This document shows positions 32,187-40,251 of a stretch of DNA of 40,251 nt, piece by piece; the stretch's first letter is position 1; each line of letters starts with the position of its first letter. The stretch spans positions 1-40,251 of the forward strand of contig CAYJFK010000019.1 of the NCBI GenBank assembly GCA_964369475.1, read 5' to 3'. Position numbers and translations under genes: made by a program. The notes under the pieces were generated by a model. The model made no database searches. It saw nothing but the letters and a program-made list of their open reading frames with translations, and had not been told where the DNA came from. Origin of the DNA: CAYJFK01 sp964369475 (lineage in GTDB: Bacteria > Bacillota > Clostridia > Oscillospirales > Feifaniaceae).

Positions 32187-34424
32187 GTGAAAAAGATATT
32201 TCCGCTAATACTCGCAAGCCTTGTGGTAACTACCATGAGCGCATCTGCATTTACCGATGTGGCAGACCCAGAAGTTGCGCTCTCTGCCGATACTTTGGAG
32301 TCGCTCGGCATTATAGGTGGCTTTCCCGATGGCTCTTTTAAGCCAAACGATGTTCTTACACGTGCTCAATTTGCAAAGATGGCGGTCATCTCGCTCGGCG
32401 ATGACGACCTTGTAACGTTGCAACAGAGTTTTACCGTATTCCCCGATGTGCTCTCCACACACTGGGCGGCAGGCTATGTTAATGTTGCTGTTTTGGACAG
32501 TCAGATTCTATCTGGCTACCCCGACGGAACATTTGCCCCCGACAACAGCATATCAGAGGCCGAGGCCGTTACAATATGCCTTAGAATGCTCGGTTACACC
32601 GTTGAAGATGTCGGTCTTTTCTGGCCTGCCGACTACATAAGCAAAGGTGCTGAACTTGGGCTTACTGATGGACTTGTTATAGACGATAATGCCCCGATGA
32701 CAAGAGGCCGTGCTGCCATACTGCTAACAAATCTTCTTACAATGGAAGAAAAAGAGGGCACACTTTTTGCAAACCGTGTCGGCGCATCTGTTACAGAGGG
32801 TGTGACACTGCTCGACACGGCAGAGAGCGACCTTTCTCTTGCCTCCGGCACTTTGAGGGTGTCGAGCGGTGACACAGTTAGCGTTATGTACAGCGACAAA
32901 GACCTTCCTTCTTCGCAGGTCGGGCGCAGGGGTGTGCTTGTAAATGGTGTAAACGGCAAGGTGGCCGGTTTTGTCCCCTACCGTTACGAGGAAGTTACAG
33001 CTACCGTTAAATCGTCCGACAAGGACGGCATTACAACGCTCGACGGCGGCCGTTATTTAATACCAATTACAACAGAAGTTGTGGGACGTGGAAGTATCAG
33101 AGCCTATCAAACAGCGTGGCAAGACCTTCGCCCCGGTGTTTCCTTTACAATGTACTACAACGACGATGGCGTTTTGCAGTACATCAGCACAAGCAGTGTT
33201 ATATCGACCGATAAGGTAAATGTGCTTTCCTCCAACTATTCTTCGTCGAACAACCCCTTAAAGGAATTTTATTCGGACGATATTATTAGAAATGCAACTA
33301 TTATTAAAAACGGCGTTACGGTCTCTGCCGCTGCCCTTCGTGAGTACGACACCGTTAGCTACAACTCGGGCACGAGGACGATAACAGCGACAGACAGCAA
33401 GCTTACAGGCACTTTGGAGGCTGTATATCCAACAAAGACAAGTGCTCAGCAGATAACAGTTTACGGTGTCGATTTTAGGCTTATAGACGGCTACACTCCC
33501 GATCTTTCCATGTACGAGGATACCGACAATGTTACCGTTATTCTTACTTCCGATGGCAGGGTTGCCGAAGTTCTTTCGGCTAAGGAAGAAAGCGCTGATA
33601 TGTATGGAGAGCTTTTGAGCTATTCGGGCGGCACAGCGACTGTTGAGCTTGCAAATGGGCTTGTTATTAGCGGCAATGCAGATAGCGATACTGCCGAGAT
33701 TGTCGGCAACTTTGTCACCGTTAAGGCGTCGGGACTTGGCAGAATGAGCATAAGTGCCCCCGACATGAGAAGCACACTGTCGATGGACTTTGACATGAGC
33801 CGTATGACGCTCGGTGGCACTCCCGTCTCCCCTGTTGCTGTTTTTTACGAGAGGGCTAATGTTAAATCTCCTGTTGTTAAAACAGATCTTGCGGCGCTTG
33901 GTGGTGCATCTTCCTTGATAGATGGAGATATGATATACCACTACGAGCAGGACTCGGCAGGGCAGATCATAGCGATGGTGCTTGGCAATGTCTCGGGCGA
34001 TGCTTATACCTATGGCAGAATGTGGGCGGTCGAGACCGACAATGCCGACGGTAATATGATCAGTCGCTCCATCGACCTTACATACAATGGTGGAGACGAG
34101 TATTCCACTGTAAACGGTGTTGACGATGGTTTCTTTAGCGTAATCGGCCCATTTGTAGGTATGGCCTTCCAAAATGGAGAAGTTACAGCGGCAATAAAGC
34201 TTATAAATGCAGGCACTGTAAATCTTTCCTCCTTTGACGGCGGCGACTATGTTACGGTAGAGGGCGAGCGATACGAGATTGCCGAAGATGTTTATGTCGA
34301 GCTTGAAGATGGCGGCACGATGTCGCTCGAGGAGCTTAAAAATGTTGCAACTTCCTTTAAAATTCACACAGACCGCTCTCTTGAGGACGGCGGAAAAGTT
34401 CGTGTTATAGTTGGAGTGGAATAA
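32187..34424 (+). CDS. S-layer homology (SLH) domain surface protein
   Basis: A 745-residue exported wall protein. Signal peptide at residues 1-21 (MKKIFPLILASLVVTTMSASA). Three SLH repeats follow, near 22-70, 85-140 and 145-190. GGFPDGSFKPNDVLTRAQFAKM and SGYPDGTFAPDNSISEAEAV are clear; the third (APMTRGRAAILL) is weaker. SLH domains bind pyruvylated secondary wall polymers. The remaining 550 residues are beta-rich, Ser/Thr/Asp-rich and of unknown function. GTG start follows GGGAGG, 15 nt after the permease gene. The stop overlaps prmA by one base. Cotranscription suggests a partner or cargo of the exporter (inference). Confidence 0.88.
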   Translation: MKKIFPLILASLVVTTMSASAFTDVADPEVALSADTLESLGIIGGFPDGSFKPNDVLTRAQFAKMAVISLGDDDLVTLQQSFTVFPDVLSTHWAAGYVNVAVLDSQILSGYPDGTFAPDNSISEAEAVTICLRMLGYTVEDVGLFWPADYISKGAELGLTDGLVIDDNAPMTRGRAAILLTNLLTMEEKEGTLFANRVGASVTEGVTLLDTAESDLSLASGTLRVSSGDTVSVMYSDKDLPSSQVGRRGVLVNGVNGKVAGFVPYRYEEVTATVKSSDKDGITTLDGGRYLIPITTEVVGRGSIRAYQTAWQDLRPGVSFTMYYNDDGVLQYISTSSVISTDKVNVLSSNYSSSNNPLKEFYSDDIIRNATIIKNGVTVSAAALREYDTVSYNSGTRTITATDSKLTGTLEAVYPTKTSAQQITVYGVDFRLIDGYTPDLSMYEDTDNVTVILTSDGRVAEVLSAKEESADMYGELLSYSGGTATVELANGLVISGNADSDTAEIVGNFVTVKASGLGRMSISAPDMRSTLSMDFDMSRMTLGGTPVSPVAVFYERANVKSPVVKTDLAALGGASSLIDGDMIYHYEQDSAGQIIAMVLGNVSGDAYTYGRMWAVETDNADGNMISRSIDLTYNGGDEYSTVNGVDDGFFSVIGPFVGMAFQNGEVTAAIKLINAGTVNLSSFDGGDYVTVEGERYEIAEDVYVELEDGGTMSLEELKNVATSFKIHTDRSLEDGGKVRVIVGVE

Positions 34425-35383
34425 TGACATTTACAGAGATTACAATTACAACAAATCAAGGCGGCTTAGAGGTACTTACAGGTATGCTTTCCGCCCTTGG
34501 TGTTACAGGGCTTACCGTGGTAGACCCGAGTGATTTCGAGGAATTTTTATCGGGCACGCAGACCCACTGGGACTATGTTGAAGATGAGCTTATGGAAATC
34601 AAAAACGCCTCCCCTTCGGTGACATTTTATGTCGGCGAGGGGGAGAGCGGCAAGGCTCTTATAGCATCTGTCATCGAAGGGGTTGAAGGCTTAAAAAAAG
34701 ACGGCCTTTGGGGTCAGCTTGAAATTACCTTTAACACGGTTGCCGAAGAAGATTGGGCCGAGAATTGGAAGCAGTATTTCAAGCCGCTAACAGTCGGGGA
34801 CAAGCTTTTGATAAAGCCCTCTTGGGAAGAAGTGTCGGAGGACGAGGGGCGCATTATACTCGAAATAGATCCTGCCTCCTCCTTTGGTACAGGCACACAT
34901 CATACAACTCAACTCTGCCTTACCGCCATCGAGGCTATGGAGCTTGAAGGCGCTCGTGTTCTTGATATGGGGTGCGGCTCGGGAATTTTAGGCATTGCGG
35001 CCGCTCTGCTTGGAGCGTCTCAGATAACAATGGTAGATATAGACGAAAATGCCGTTAAGACTGCCGGCGAGAATGCACTGCTAAACGGTGTTCTCCCCGA
35101 GGATATGCACCTCTTTTCCGGCGACGTTATACAAGATGCCGAGCTCGAGGGTTATATAGGGCACGGCTTTGACATTGTGCTTGCAAATATTGTTGCCGAT
35201 ATTATTATAGGCATGAAGCATCAGCTATACCGCTTTGTGTCCCCGAGCGGCAAACTCCTTGTTTCGGGTGTGCTCGACAGTCGTGCCGATGAAGTATCTG
35301 CAACTCTCTGTGGCATTGGCTTTGAAGAAAAGAGTCGTCATATGCAGTCAGACTGGGTTGCAATGCTCTTTAAAAAGAAATAA
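34424..35383 (+). CDS. prmA: Ribosomal protein L11 methyltransferase
   Basis: A 319-residue SAM-dependent enzyme that trimethylates lysines and the N-terminus of ribosomal protein L11. The family block EIDPASSFGTGTHHTTQLCL is near residues 147-166, SAM motif I DMGCGSGILGIAA near 181-193, MVDIDENAV near 203, and the NIVADII substrate-site motif near 250. Length is normal. The TAATG junction overlaps the SLH gene by one base, so a housekeeping enzyme is translationally coupled to a surface-protein operon, which is odd. rsmE, its usual neighbour, follows after a 234-nt gap with its own promoter. Confidence 0.95.
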   Translation: MTFTEITITTNQGGLEVLTGMLSALGVTGLTVVDPSDFEEFLSGTQTHWDYVEDELMEIKNASPSVTFYVGEGESGKALIASVIEGVEGLKKDGLWGQLEITFNTVAEEDWAENWKQYFKPLTVGDKLLIKPSWEEVSEDEGRIILEIDPASSFGTGTHHTTQLCLTAIEAMELEGARVLDMGCGSGILGIAAALLGASQITMVDIDENAVKTAGENALLNGVLPEDMHLFSGDVIQDAELEGYIGHGFDIVLANIVADIIIGMKHQLYRFVSPSGKLLVSGVLDSRADEVSATLCGIGFEEKSRHMQSDWVAMLFKKK

Positions 35384-35450
35384 ATGCTTTAAAAATACCA
35401 TAACTGTTACATGTAGACAGTAAATCATACACAAATATACATTTTTTTAT

Positions 35451-35509
35451 AGAATTTTTAGAGAAAATTAAAAATTCTTCTTGAAAAGTACATATATGGG
35501 TGATATACT
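35451..35509 (+). promoter_or_regulatory. Inverted repeat and promoter ahead of rsmE
   Basis: A 10-bp inverted repeat (35451-35460/35469-35478, 8-nt loop) abuts a promoter: TTGAAA (35481-35486), 17-nt spacer, TATACT (35504-35509). The repeat may be a weak end signal for prmA or an operator. Confidence 0.6.
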
Positions 35510-35617
35510 GATAACGAATTATAAGCAAAGAAACAACTTTGGAGGATATTAGATTATATTTTAACCGAAGTGTTTTTTTGCGAGTAAGCATTTTTATCGC
35601 TTTAAAGAGGTGTGCTT

Positions 35618-36331
35618 TTGCCAAGATTTTTTGTTGACACTCCCCCGCTCGAAAAGGTCGTTATAACGGGAGAAGATGCGTTTCATGCAAGTGCGCTTAG
35701 AATAAGAATTGGAGAAGAAGTCGTTTTATGCGATGGTAACTCCACCGATTATCTATCTAAGTGTATATCAGCCAAAAAGGGCGAATACGAGTTTGCCGTG
35801 CTGTCGAGCTGTCCTTCTATCGGAGAGCCAAAGGCAGAATTAAGGCTTTATCAATGTCTGCCCAAAGGCGACAAAATGGACGACATTGTGCAAAAGGCGG
35901 TAGAGCTTGGGGCGACCTCCATTACACCTGTTTTGTCCGAGCGATGCATATCACGTCCCGATCAAAAGGCTTTGGCTAAAAAAATTGCTCGATGGGGGCA
36001 GATTGCCAAAGAGGCATCTATGCAGTCAGGGCGAGGTATTATTGTACCTGTTAATCCGTGCATTACATATAAAGGGGCGGTCGAGGAGATGGTATTAAAA
36101 CCATGTCCGATACTGCTCTATGAAAACGAGTGTCAAAAAGGACTTGGTAGCCTTGCACTCTCAAATGGTGCTTCTATTTTAGTAGGCCCTGAGGGCGGCA
36201 TGTCAGAAGGCGAGGTTTCTTTGGCTATGTCGAGCGGTATTAATGTTATAACACTCGGCAAGAGAATACTTAGAACGCAAACGGCAGGCATATGCGCCCT
36301 ATCTGTTATCAATTATATTATGGGAGATTAA
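35618..36331 (+). CDS. rsmE: 16S rRNA (uracil(1498)-N3)-methyltransferase
   Basis: A 237-residue SPOUT methyltransferase that makes m3U1498 in 16S rRNA. It begins MPRFFVDTPP, the characteristic RsmE start, with a PUA-like N-terminal domain. The family helix QCLPKGDKMDDIVQKAVELGATSITPV is near residues 77-105, and the knotted SAM site LVGPEGGMSEGEV near 188 with LGKRILRTQTAG near 213. TTG at 35618 has the AGAGG site at the right distance. GTG at 35612 directly abuts that site and is rejected. The membrane-protein gene starts one base after the stop. Confidence 0.94.
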   Translation: MPRFFVDTPPLEKVVITGEDAFHASALRIRIGEEVVLCDGNSTDYLSKCISAKKGEYEFAVLSSCPSIGEPKAELRLYQCLPKGDKMDDIVQKAVELGATSITPVLSERCISRPDQKALAKKIARWGQIAKEASMQSGRGIIVPVNPCITYKGAVEEMVLKPCPILLYENECQKGLGSLALSNGASILVGPEGGMSEGEVSLAMSSGINVITLGKRILRTQTAGICALSVINYIMGD

Positions 36332-36332
36332 A

Positions 36333-37139
36333 TTGTTGAACGTGAAAAATAAAAAGCGTGCTACAACAAAAGAGCAGGATAATGTTGTATCGCTTAGAAT
36401 TGTACTATACCTTTTGGGGGCAACGGTCTCTATTCCGTTTTTATCCTACCTGCACAGACTTGTTATAGGCGTTAGCACAATACCGAGATTTAACGATATA
36501 GTAAATGCAATGCTATATATATTCGGGGCATGTGTTGTAGCTTCCTTTGTATGGCTTTTTTTCACAAAGGGCAAAGAAAAAGATACTTCTCTAATGGTTG
36601 TAACCCCTGTAACTGCTACTGTCGTTTCGGTCGCTGTTTTCTTTTCTTTTCTTTTTATTAAATATTTCTATGTAGATGCAATTAGACTATTCTTTTTGCT
36701 AATTCCCGGGCTTTGTATTTTGTACATCGTCCGCCAAATATTCGGCCGTGGCTTTTTCCACATAGGTGCATATCTTTCTATTGCGGCTACTATGGTATAT
36801 GTTTTCGACAGACTTTTGCAAGTCGAAGCGCTATCTAATTTTACGCTGCTTTTCGGCGGAACACTTCTTATCTTTGGCATAGAGGGCATTATGGTTGCAA
36901 CATTTTGCAAGAAAAACAACGGAATTATAAAAAGATTTAAAAATTCTAAAAAGTCCTTTGTTGTATTTGACAGTGGCGCAAAAATTGCACCTGCATACAT
37001 CGCCGCCTTTACCGTAACAGGTATAGGACTACTATTTATAACTTCCCCTTCGGCCGCTGTATACTACGGCCTTGCAGCACTGGGTGCGCTTATTTTACTG
37101 CTCGCAATATACTTCACATATAATCTAATGTATCAGTAA
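36333..37139 (+). CDS. Hypothetical polytopic membrane protein
   Basis: A 268-residue protein with about seven or eight hydrophobic segments: roughly residues 21-42, 60-82, 92-112, 118-136, 145-162, 170-192, 220-240 and 243-265. There is a basic N-terminus (KNKKRATTKE) and a basic cytoplasmic loop near 195-210 (CKKNNGIIKRFKNSKK). I recognise no family motif or catalytic residues. The TTG start is one base after rsmE and preceded by GGGAGAT, so it is cotranscribed with rsmE. The aminotransferase follows 14 nt later. Expression as a gene is well supported; function is unknown. Confidence 0.82.
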   Translation: MLNVKNKKRATTKEQDNVVSLRIVLYLLGATVSIPFLSYLHRLVIGVSTIPRFNDIVNAMLYIFGACVVASFVWLFFTKGKEKDTSLMVVTPVTATVVSVAVFFSFLFIKYFYVDAIRLFFLLIPGLCILYIVRQIFGRGFFHIGAYLSIAATMVYVFDRLLQVEALSNFTLLFGGTLLIFGIEGIMVATFCKKNNGIIKRFKNSKKSFVVFDSGAKIAPAYIAAFTVTGIGLLFITSPSAAVYYGLAALGALILLLAIYFTYNLMYQ

Positions 37140-37153
37140 GGAGGAAAACGCAA

Positions 37154-38359
37154 ATGGAATTCAAATTTGCAAAAAGAGTTGAGGGCGCTTCGATTTCGGC
37201 TATCCGAATGATAGGCGAATATGCTGCAACACAGCAGGATTTCAAAATGCTCTCGATCGGTAACCCCGCATACGAAACTTTCCCCATTGAGCGTATCAAG
37301 GAAATGACAATGAAGTCGTTGGAGACCCCAGAGGCATGCAAAACTGCACTGCTTTACGGCCCACAATCGGGTATCCCTTATTTCCTAGACAAGATCAAGG
37401 CAAGACTTGAAAAGTATAAGGGCATAGACATGGAAAAGAACGATGTCTTTGTAACACCCGGTTCCGGCCCTGCACTTGACCTTATGCCACTTACATTCTG
37501 CGAAGAGGGTGACTGTGCTTTTGTTGAGGAGTTCACATACCCAGGTATGCTATCTGCTCTAAAGGCTGCAAGAGTAGATGCTATTGGCATTAAGCTTGAT
37601 GATGACGGCATTAACTTAGAGGACTTCGAGGCAAAGATTAAGGCTAACCCCAAGGGCAAGTATCTATACATCGTTCCTACATTCTCTAACCCTATTGGTA
37701 TTACATATTCTCTTGAAAAGAGAAAGAAGATTTACGAGATCTGCCAAAAGTATGACCTTCTTATCTACGAGGATGATCCATACGGTGAGCTTCGTTTCGA
37801 AGGTGAAGATGTTCCATGCATGAAGAGCTTTGACACAGACGGTCGTGTCATCTATGCAGGTTCCTTCTCCAAGGTTTTGGCAGCCGGTCTACGTGGCGGC
37901 TTTGTATGCTGCGATAAGGGCTGCTTTAACAAGATGAACTATGCACAGGGCAACCGTGCTGTTCCCACTGTTATCACACAGATGACTGTTGGCGGATATA
38001 TGGAAAAGTACGATTGGGACGAGCATCTTGCTGAGATTTGCAAGATTTACGAGAAAAAAGCAAAGGTTATGAAGGACGCTATCGACAAGTACATGCACCC
38101 TGCTTGCAAGCGCACAAACCCAGAGGGCGGTATGTTTGTTTGGGTAACAATGCCTGAAGGCGTTGACGGCAGAGAAATGTTCGATGCATGTCTAAAGGCA
38201 GGCGTTGGCGTTGTTCCTTCCTTCGGCTTTGCGGCTGACCCCGAAAACAACCCCGGCCGTTCCTTCCGTCTAAACTACTCTGCTCCAACAATTGAGGACA
38301 TCGAAGAAGGCGTTAAGAGATTCGGCAAGGTAACACACGAATTTTGCGAAAAACTATAA
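37154..38359 (+). CDS. PLP-dependent aminotransferase, class I/II (2-aminoadipate/MocR-like fold)
   Basis: A 401-residue fold-type I aminotransferase. The PLP lysine is Lys240 in AGSFSKVLAAGLRGGF. Also visible are the phosphate-site PGSGPALDL near 99, the TFSNPIG segment (Asn) near 181, the EDDPYGELRF Asp/Tyr near 208 and an Arg near the C-terminus (SFRLNYS) for the substrate carboxylate. It is most like LysN/2-aminoadipate or aromatic/branched-chain transaminases. It converts amino acids to the 2-oxo acids that the window's ferredoxin oxidoreductase can use (inference). AAGGAGG precedes the ATG. The codon pattern is rich in C-ending codons, suggesting high expression. Confidence 0.92.
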   Translation: MEFKFAKRVEGASISAIRMIGEYAATQQDFKMLSIGNPAYETFPIERIKEMTMKSLETPEACKTALLYGPQSGIPYFLDKIKARLEKYKGIDMEKNDVFVTPGSGPALDLMPLTFCEEGDCAFVEEFTYPGMLSALKAARVDAIGIKLDDDGINLEDFEAKIKANPKGKYLYIVPTFSNPIGITYSLEKRKKIYEICQKYDLLIYEDDPYGELRFEGEDVPCMKSFDTDGRVIYAGSFSKVLAAGLRGGFVCCDKGCFNKMNYAQGNRAVPTVITQMTVGGYMEKYDWDEHLAEICKIYEKKAKVMKDAIDKYMHPACKRTNPEGGMFVWVTMPEGVDGREMFDACLKAGVGVVPSFGFAADPENNPGRSFRLNYSAPTIEDIEEGVKRFGKVTHEFCEKL

Positions 38360-38376
38360 TATTCTAATATAGCTTT

Positions 38377-38408
38377 AAAGGCGGTCGACATGCTCGACCG
38401 CCTTTTTT
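38377..38408 (+). terminator. Rho-independent terminator after the aminotransferase
   Basis: A 12-bp perfect stem (38377-38388 with 38394-38405), 5-nt loop, followed by a T-run. It ends the rsmE-membrane protein-aminotransferase unit. Confidence 0.88.
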
Positions 38409-38469
38409 AAATTTGTCTTTATAAAAGTATATATTGCGACTTTGTTTTTAGTATGCTAAGTTTAGACTT

Positions 38470-39279
38470 TTACTTTATTGTACTAGCATAAAAAGGCGCT
38501 TCTTTTTCGCTTGTAACTTTTAGCTTACCGACAGATATAAGATGCCTAATGCGCTCAGCTATAAAGTAGTCACCAAGCAGATACATTTGCTCATCATCAA
38601 GTATATCTCCTATTACAACACCTATCAGTGTTTCTTTTTTTGGTACAGAGGCCACTATTATTTCGTCGTAGTAATCAATAGGGACGCTAACTAGCTTGTC
38701 GCCTTGTACAACTCTCAGTGGTGCGTTTTCGGCAACAAGTTTAGACCAATGCTCAGCCATGTAGAAAAGGCTACTGTCGGCAATTTTGGAGGCTTGGGTA
38801 AGCAGCTCTATTATGTCATCTTCGCAAAAATCGAAGAATGCCCTGTTAGATAGTGCACCTTTGTTTGTGCTTATAAAATCTTCAGGTATCGTAACGATAT
38901 ATATATCCGATCCACTCTCCTGCGCAAGATTAGCGACAAAGTACTTGCCACAAATGGCAGATGGAGAATGGTCTACCCATAGCCGAATGTCCTCACCACG
39001 CTTTAAAGCGGATTTAAGCCTTGCAAGTGAAGATATAGAGCTGCTCCAAAAGGTATCAATGTCGGCATCTTGCTCAAAATCACCCCACGGGTCAGCGTTT
39101 AGCCATTTGTTTATATAATCTTTCCTCGCACACTCAGATGATAGTGCTGTTGCAATGTCTCCGAATGGGAGCTCAAGTGGGAGCGCTAATATCTCCTTTG
39201 CAAAAGATTTCTCAGGTGTCTGCGCTTTTGCATCAAAAAGTACAGCGTGCGTTGCATCGGAAAAACATACTTCCATCAT
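38470..39279 (-). CDS. DUF1835/DUF3658-like protein
   Basis: A 269-residue cytoplasmic protein of unknown function. The N-terminal half resembles DUF1835: a short strand (MEVCFSDATHAVLF), a W-containing block (INKWLNADPWGDFEQDADIDTFW) and the LWVDHSPSAICGKYFVANL segment near residue 97. The C-terminal LLGDYFIAERIRHLISVGKLKV helix block near 237 resembles DUF3658. ATG 39279 or 39276 both suit the GGAGG at 39285-39289; TTG 39291 overlaps that site. It is transcribed on the minus strand from its own promoter and has no partner gene. Family assignment is by eye and moderate. Confidence 0.7.
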   Translation of the reverse strand: MMEVCFSDATHAVLFDAKAQTPEKSFAKEILALPLELPFGDIATALSSECARKDYINKWLNADPWGDFEQDADIDTFWSSSISSLARLKSALKRGEDIRLWVDHSPSAICGKYFVANLAQESGSDIYIVTIPEDFISTNKGALSNRAFFDFCEDDIIELLTQASKIADSSLFYMAEHWSKLVAENAPLRVVQGDKLVSVPIDYYDEIIVASVPKKETLIGVVIGDILDDEQMYLLGDYFIAERIRHLISVGKLKVTSEKEAPFYASTIK

Positions 39280-39322
39280 ATTGACCTCCAAAGTTGCATA
39301 TATGTAGTATGACTACTTATAT

Positions 39323-39352
39323 ATTATAGCATGCTGTCGGAATGGTAAACAA
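39323..39352 (-). promoter_or_regulatory. Promoter of the DUF1835-like gene
   Basis: Minus strand: TTGTTT (39347-39352), 18-nt spacer, TATAAT (39323-39328), about 45 nt upstream of the start. Confidence 0.6.
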
Positions 39353-39393
39353 TAGTATTATTAGTCACTTTTAAGAATATCAGTAAGCAGTAG

Positions 39394-39688
39394 TTCTATT
39401 AGCATACCAATACAAGATCAGTAAACAGCAGTTCTATTAGTAGTTAAAAGAGGCGCAGTACACACGGACTCTTAAGCTAAAAAGACGAGCCATACACAAC
39501 AGTGGCCTTATTAGCCATAGATAAGCGCAATAGACAACAATTCTTTTAGTCGTCTAAAGAAAAGCAGCAACAATACCTTTCTATCAGCCTTAGGAGGGAG
39601 TATCAGCGATAGCCTTCATATCAGGCTTAAAGAAAGTCGATAAATAATAAGATTCTTAAGTAATATAGATAAATTCCGAGCTTATTAA
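39394..39688. repeat. Degenerate tandem repeat array with ~37-bp period
   Basis: A gene-free stretch made of diverged repeats. The core (plus strand, TTCTATTAG-like) recurs at 39394, 39432, 39468, 39506, 39541, 39579, 39616 and 39652, with spacings of 38, 36, 38, 35, 38, 37 and 36. A weaker copy lies at 39680. The first two units share a 24-nt near-identical block. A GCAGTA/GCAATA-like motif precedes an ACAACA-like motif in most units. No coding frame runs through it. Confidence 0.65.
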
Positions 39689-39720
39689 AGAAAAATATTA
39701 AATAAACAACTAATTAAGCA

Positions 39721-39756
39721 AGAAAAAAGCTCCGTTGCAATAGCAACGAAGCTTTT
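39721..39756 (-). terminator. Terminator of the rRNA operon
   Basis: On the minus strand, a 12-bp stem with one G-T wobble (39727-39738/39743-39754), 4-nt loop and T-run, just after the 5S gene. Confidence 0.88.
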
Positions 39757-39758
39757 GT

Positions 39759-39874
39759 GTCGGCGTCGACTTATCTTCCCGGGCAGTCACCCGCCAAGTA
39801 TTGTCAGCGCAAAGGAGCTTAACTACCGTGTTCGGAATGGGAACGGGTGGGGCCTCCTCGCCATAGACACCGAC
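39759..39874 (-). rRNA. rrf: 5S ribosomal RNA
   Basis: A 116-nt gene. The terminal helix pairs GTCGGTG at the 5' end with CGCCGAC at the 3' end. The conserved CCATTCCGAACACGGTAGTTAAG-type loop is seen in reverse complement near 39820-39845. It lies downstream of 23S, as in a standard operon. Confidence 0.95.
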
Positions 39875-39977
39875 TATCAGAGCATATACCCTGAAAATTG
39901 AACAAAGTGAAAATTGAGATACTCATATAATATCATTACGAAAACCAGCTTGCAGTCTTTTGTAGTGACTGCAGACA
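39875..39977 (-). other. 23S-5S intergenic spacer
   Basis: A 103-nt spacer. It contains a 7-bp inverted repeat (TGCAGTC/GACTGCA, near 39953-39975) next to the 23S 3' end, which may help processing. No tRNA is present. Confidence 0.6.

Positions 39978-40251
<274 letters not shown>

Noticed and set aside
33258..34430. 390-codon ORF on the minus strand
   Set aside because: It is fully antisense to the SLH protein gene, has no ribosome binding site and has a Cys/His/Asn/Tyr-rich composition typical of an antisense shadow.
39394..39720. Possible CRISPR array
   Set aside because: Units are about 37 bp with divergence throughout. There is no constant repeat alternating with unique spacers, and no cas gene in the window.

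Overview
The window reads as a chromosomal segment of an anaerobic, monoderm, Clostridia-class bacterium (Bacillota). The evidence is the gene order recJ-rel-dtd-metallo-hydrolase-hemZ, strong Shine-Dalgarno sequences with frequent GTG/TTG starts, SLH-domain and LysM wall proteins, ferredoxin-linked 2-oxoacid oxidation, and U-tract terminators. Genus cannot be fixed from this sequence. Twenty-six protein genes, one initiator tRNA, a 5S rRNA and the 3' end of a 23S rRNA are supported.

Layout. 1-460: a gene-free, inverted-repeat-rich segment ending in a promoter. 474-7650: a tightly packed housekeeping operon (recJ, stringent-response rel, dtd, an unrecognised 115-residue gene, a metallo-beta-lactamase-fold hydrolase, hemZ). 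7767-8300: a zinc-ribbon protein with an acidic Cys tail, followed by two terminators. 8455-10864 (minus): a YesM/YesN-type two-component system, divergent from 11055-15213 (plus): two secreted flavin reductases, one with a LysM wall-binding domain and two covalent-FMN domains, the other a lipoprotein with one. 15355-15996: a YheO-type PAS/HTH regulator. 16341-18898: a four-subunit 2-oxoacid:ferredoxin oxidoreductase, then an M20 amidohydrolase, a polytopic permease and a cytosolic gamma-glutamyltransferase-like enzyme.

23930-24210 is a palindromic MITE-like element with TA ends. It is followed by tRNA-fMet, a MATE exporter that lies with its own promoter between two perfect 20-bp direct repeats, and oligoendopeptidase F. 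28169-34424 encodes a MacAB-like export system (adaptor, ATPase, permease) with a large SLH-domain surface protein. Then come prmA, rsmE, a membrane protein, a PLP aminotransferase, a DUF1835/DUF3658-like gene, a degenerate ~37-bp tandem array, and the 3' end of an rRNA operon on the minus strand.

How it may fit together (inference): the permease imports an amidated or peptidyl compound, the M20 enzyme and peptidases release amino acids, and after transamination the ferredoxin oxidoreductase oxidises the 2-oxo acids. The wall-tethered flavin reductases could act as an electron sink outside the membrane, under the divergent two-component system. The most interesting items are the LysM-FMN-FMN-FAD reductase with its divergent sensor, the repeat-flanked MATE cassette, the two-armed palindromic element and the 37-bp-period array.
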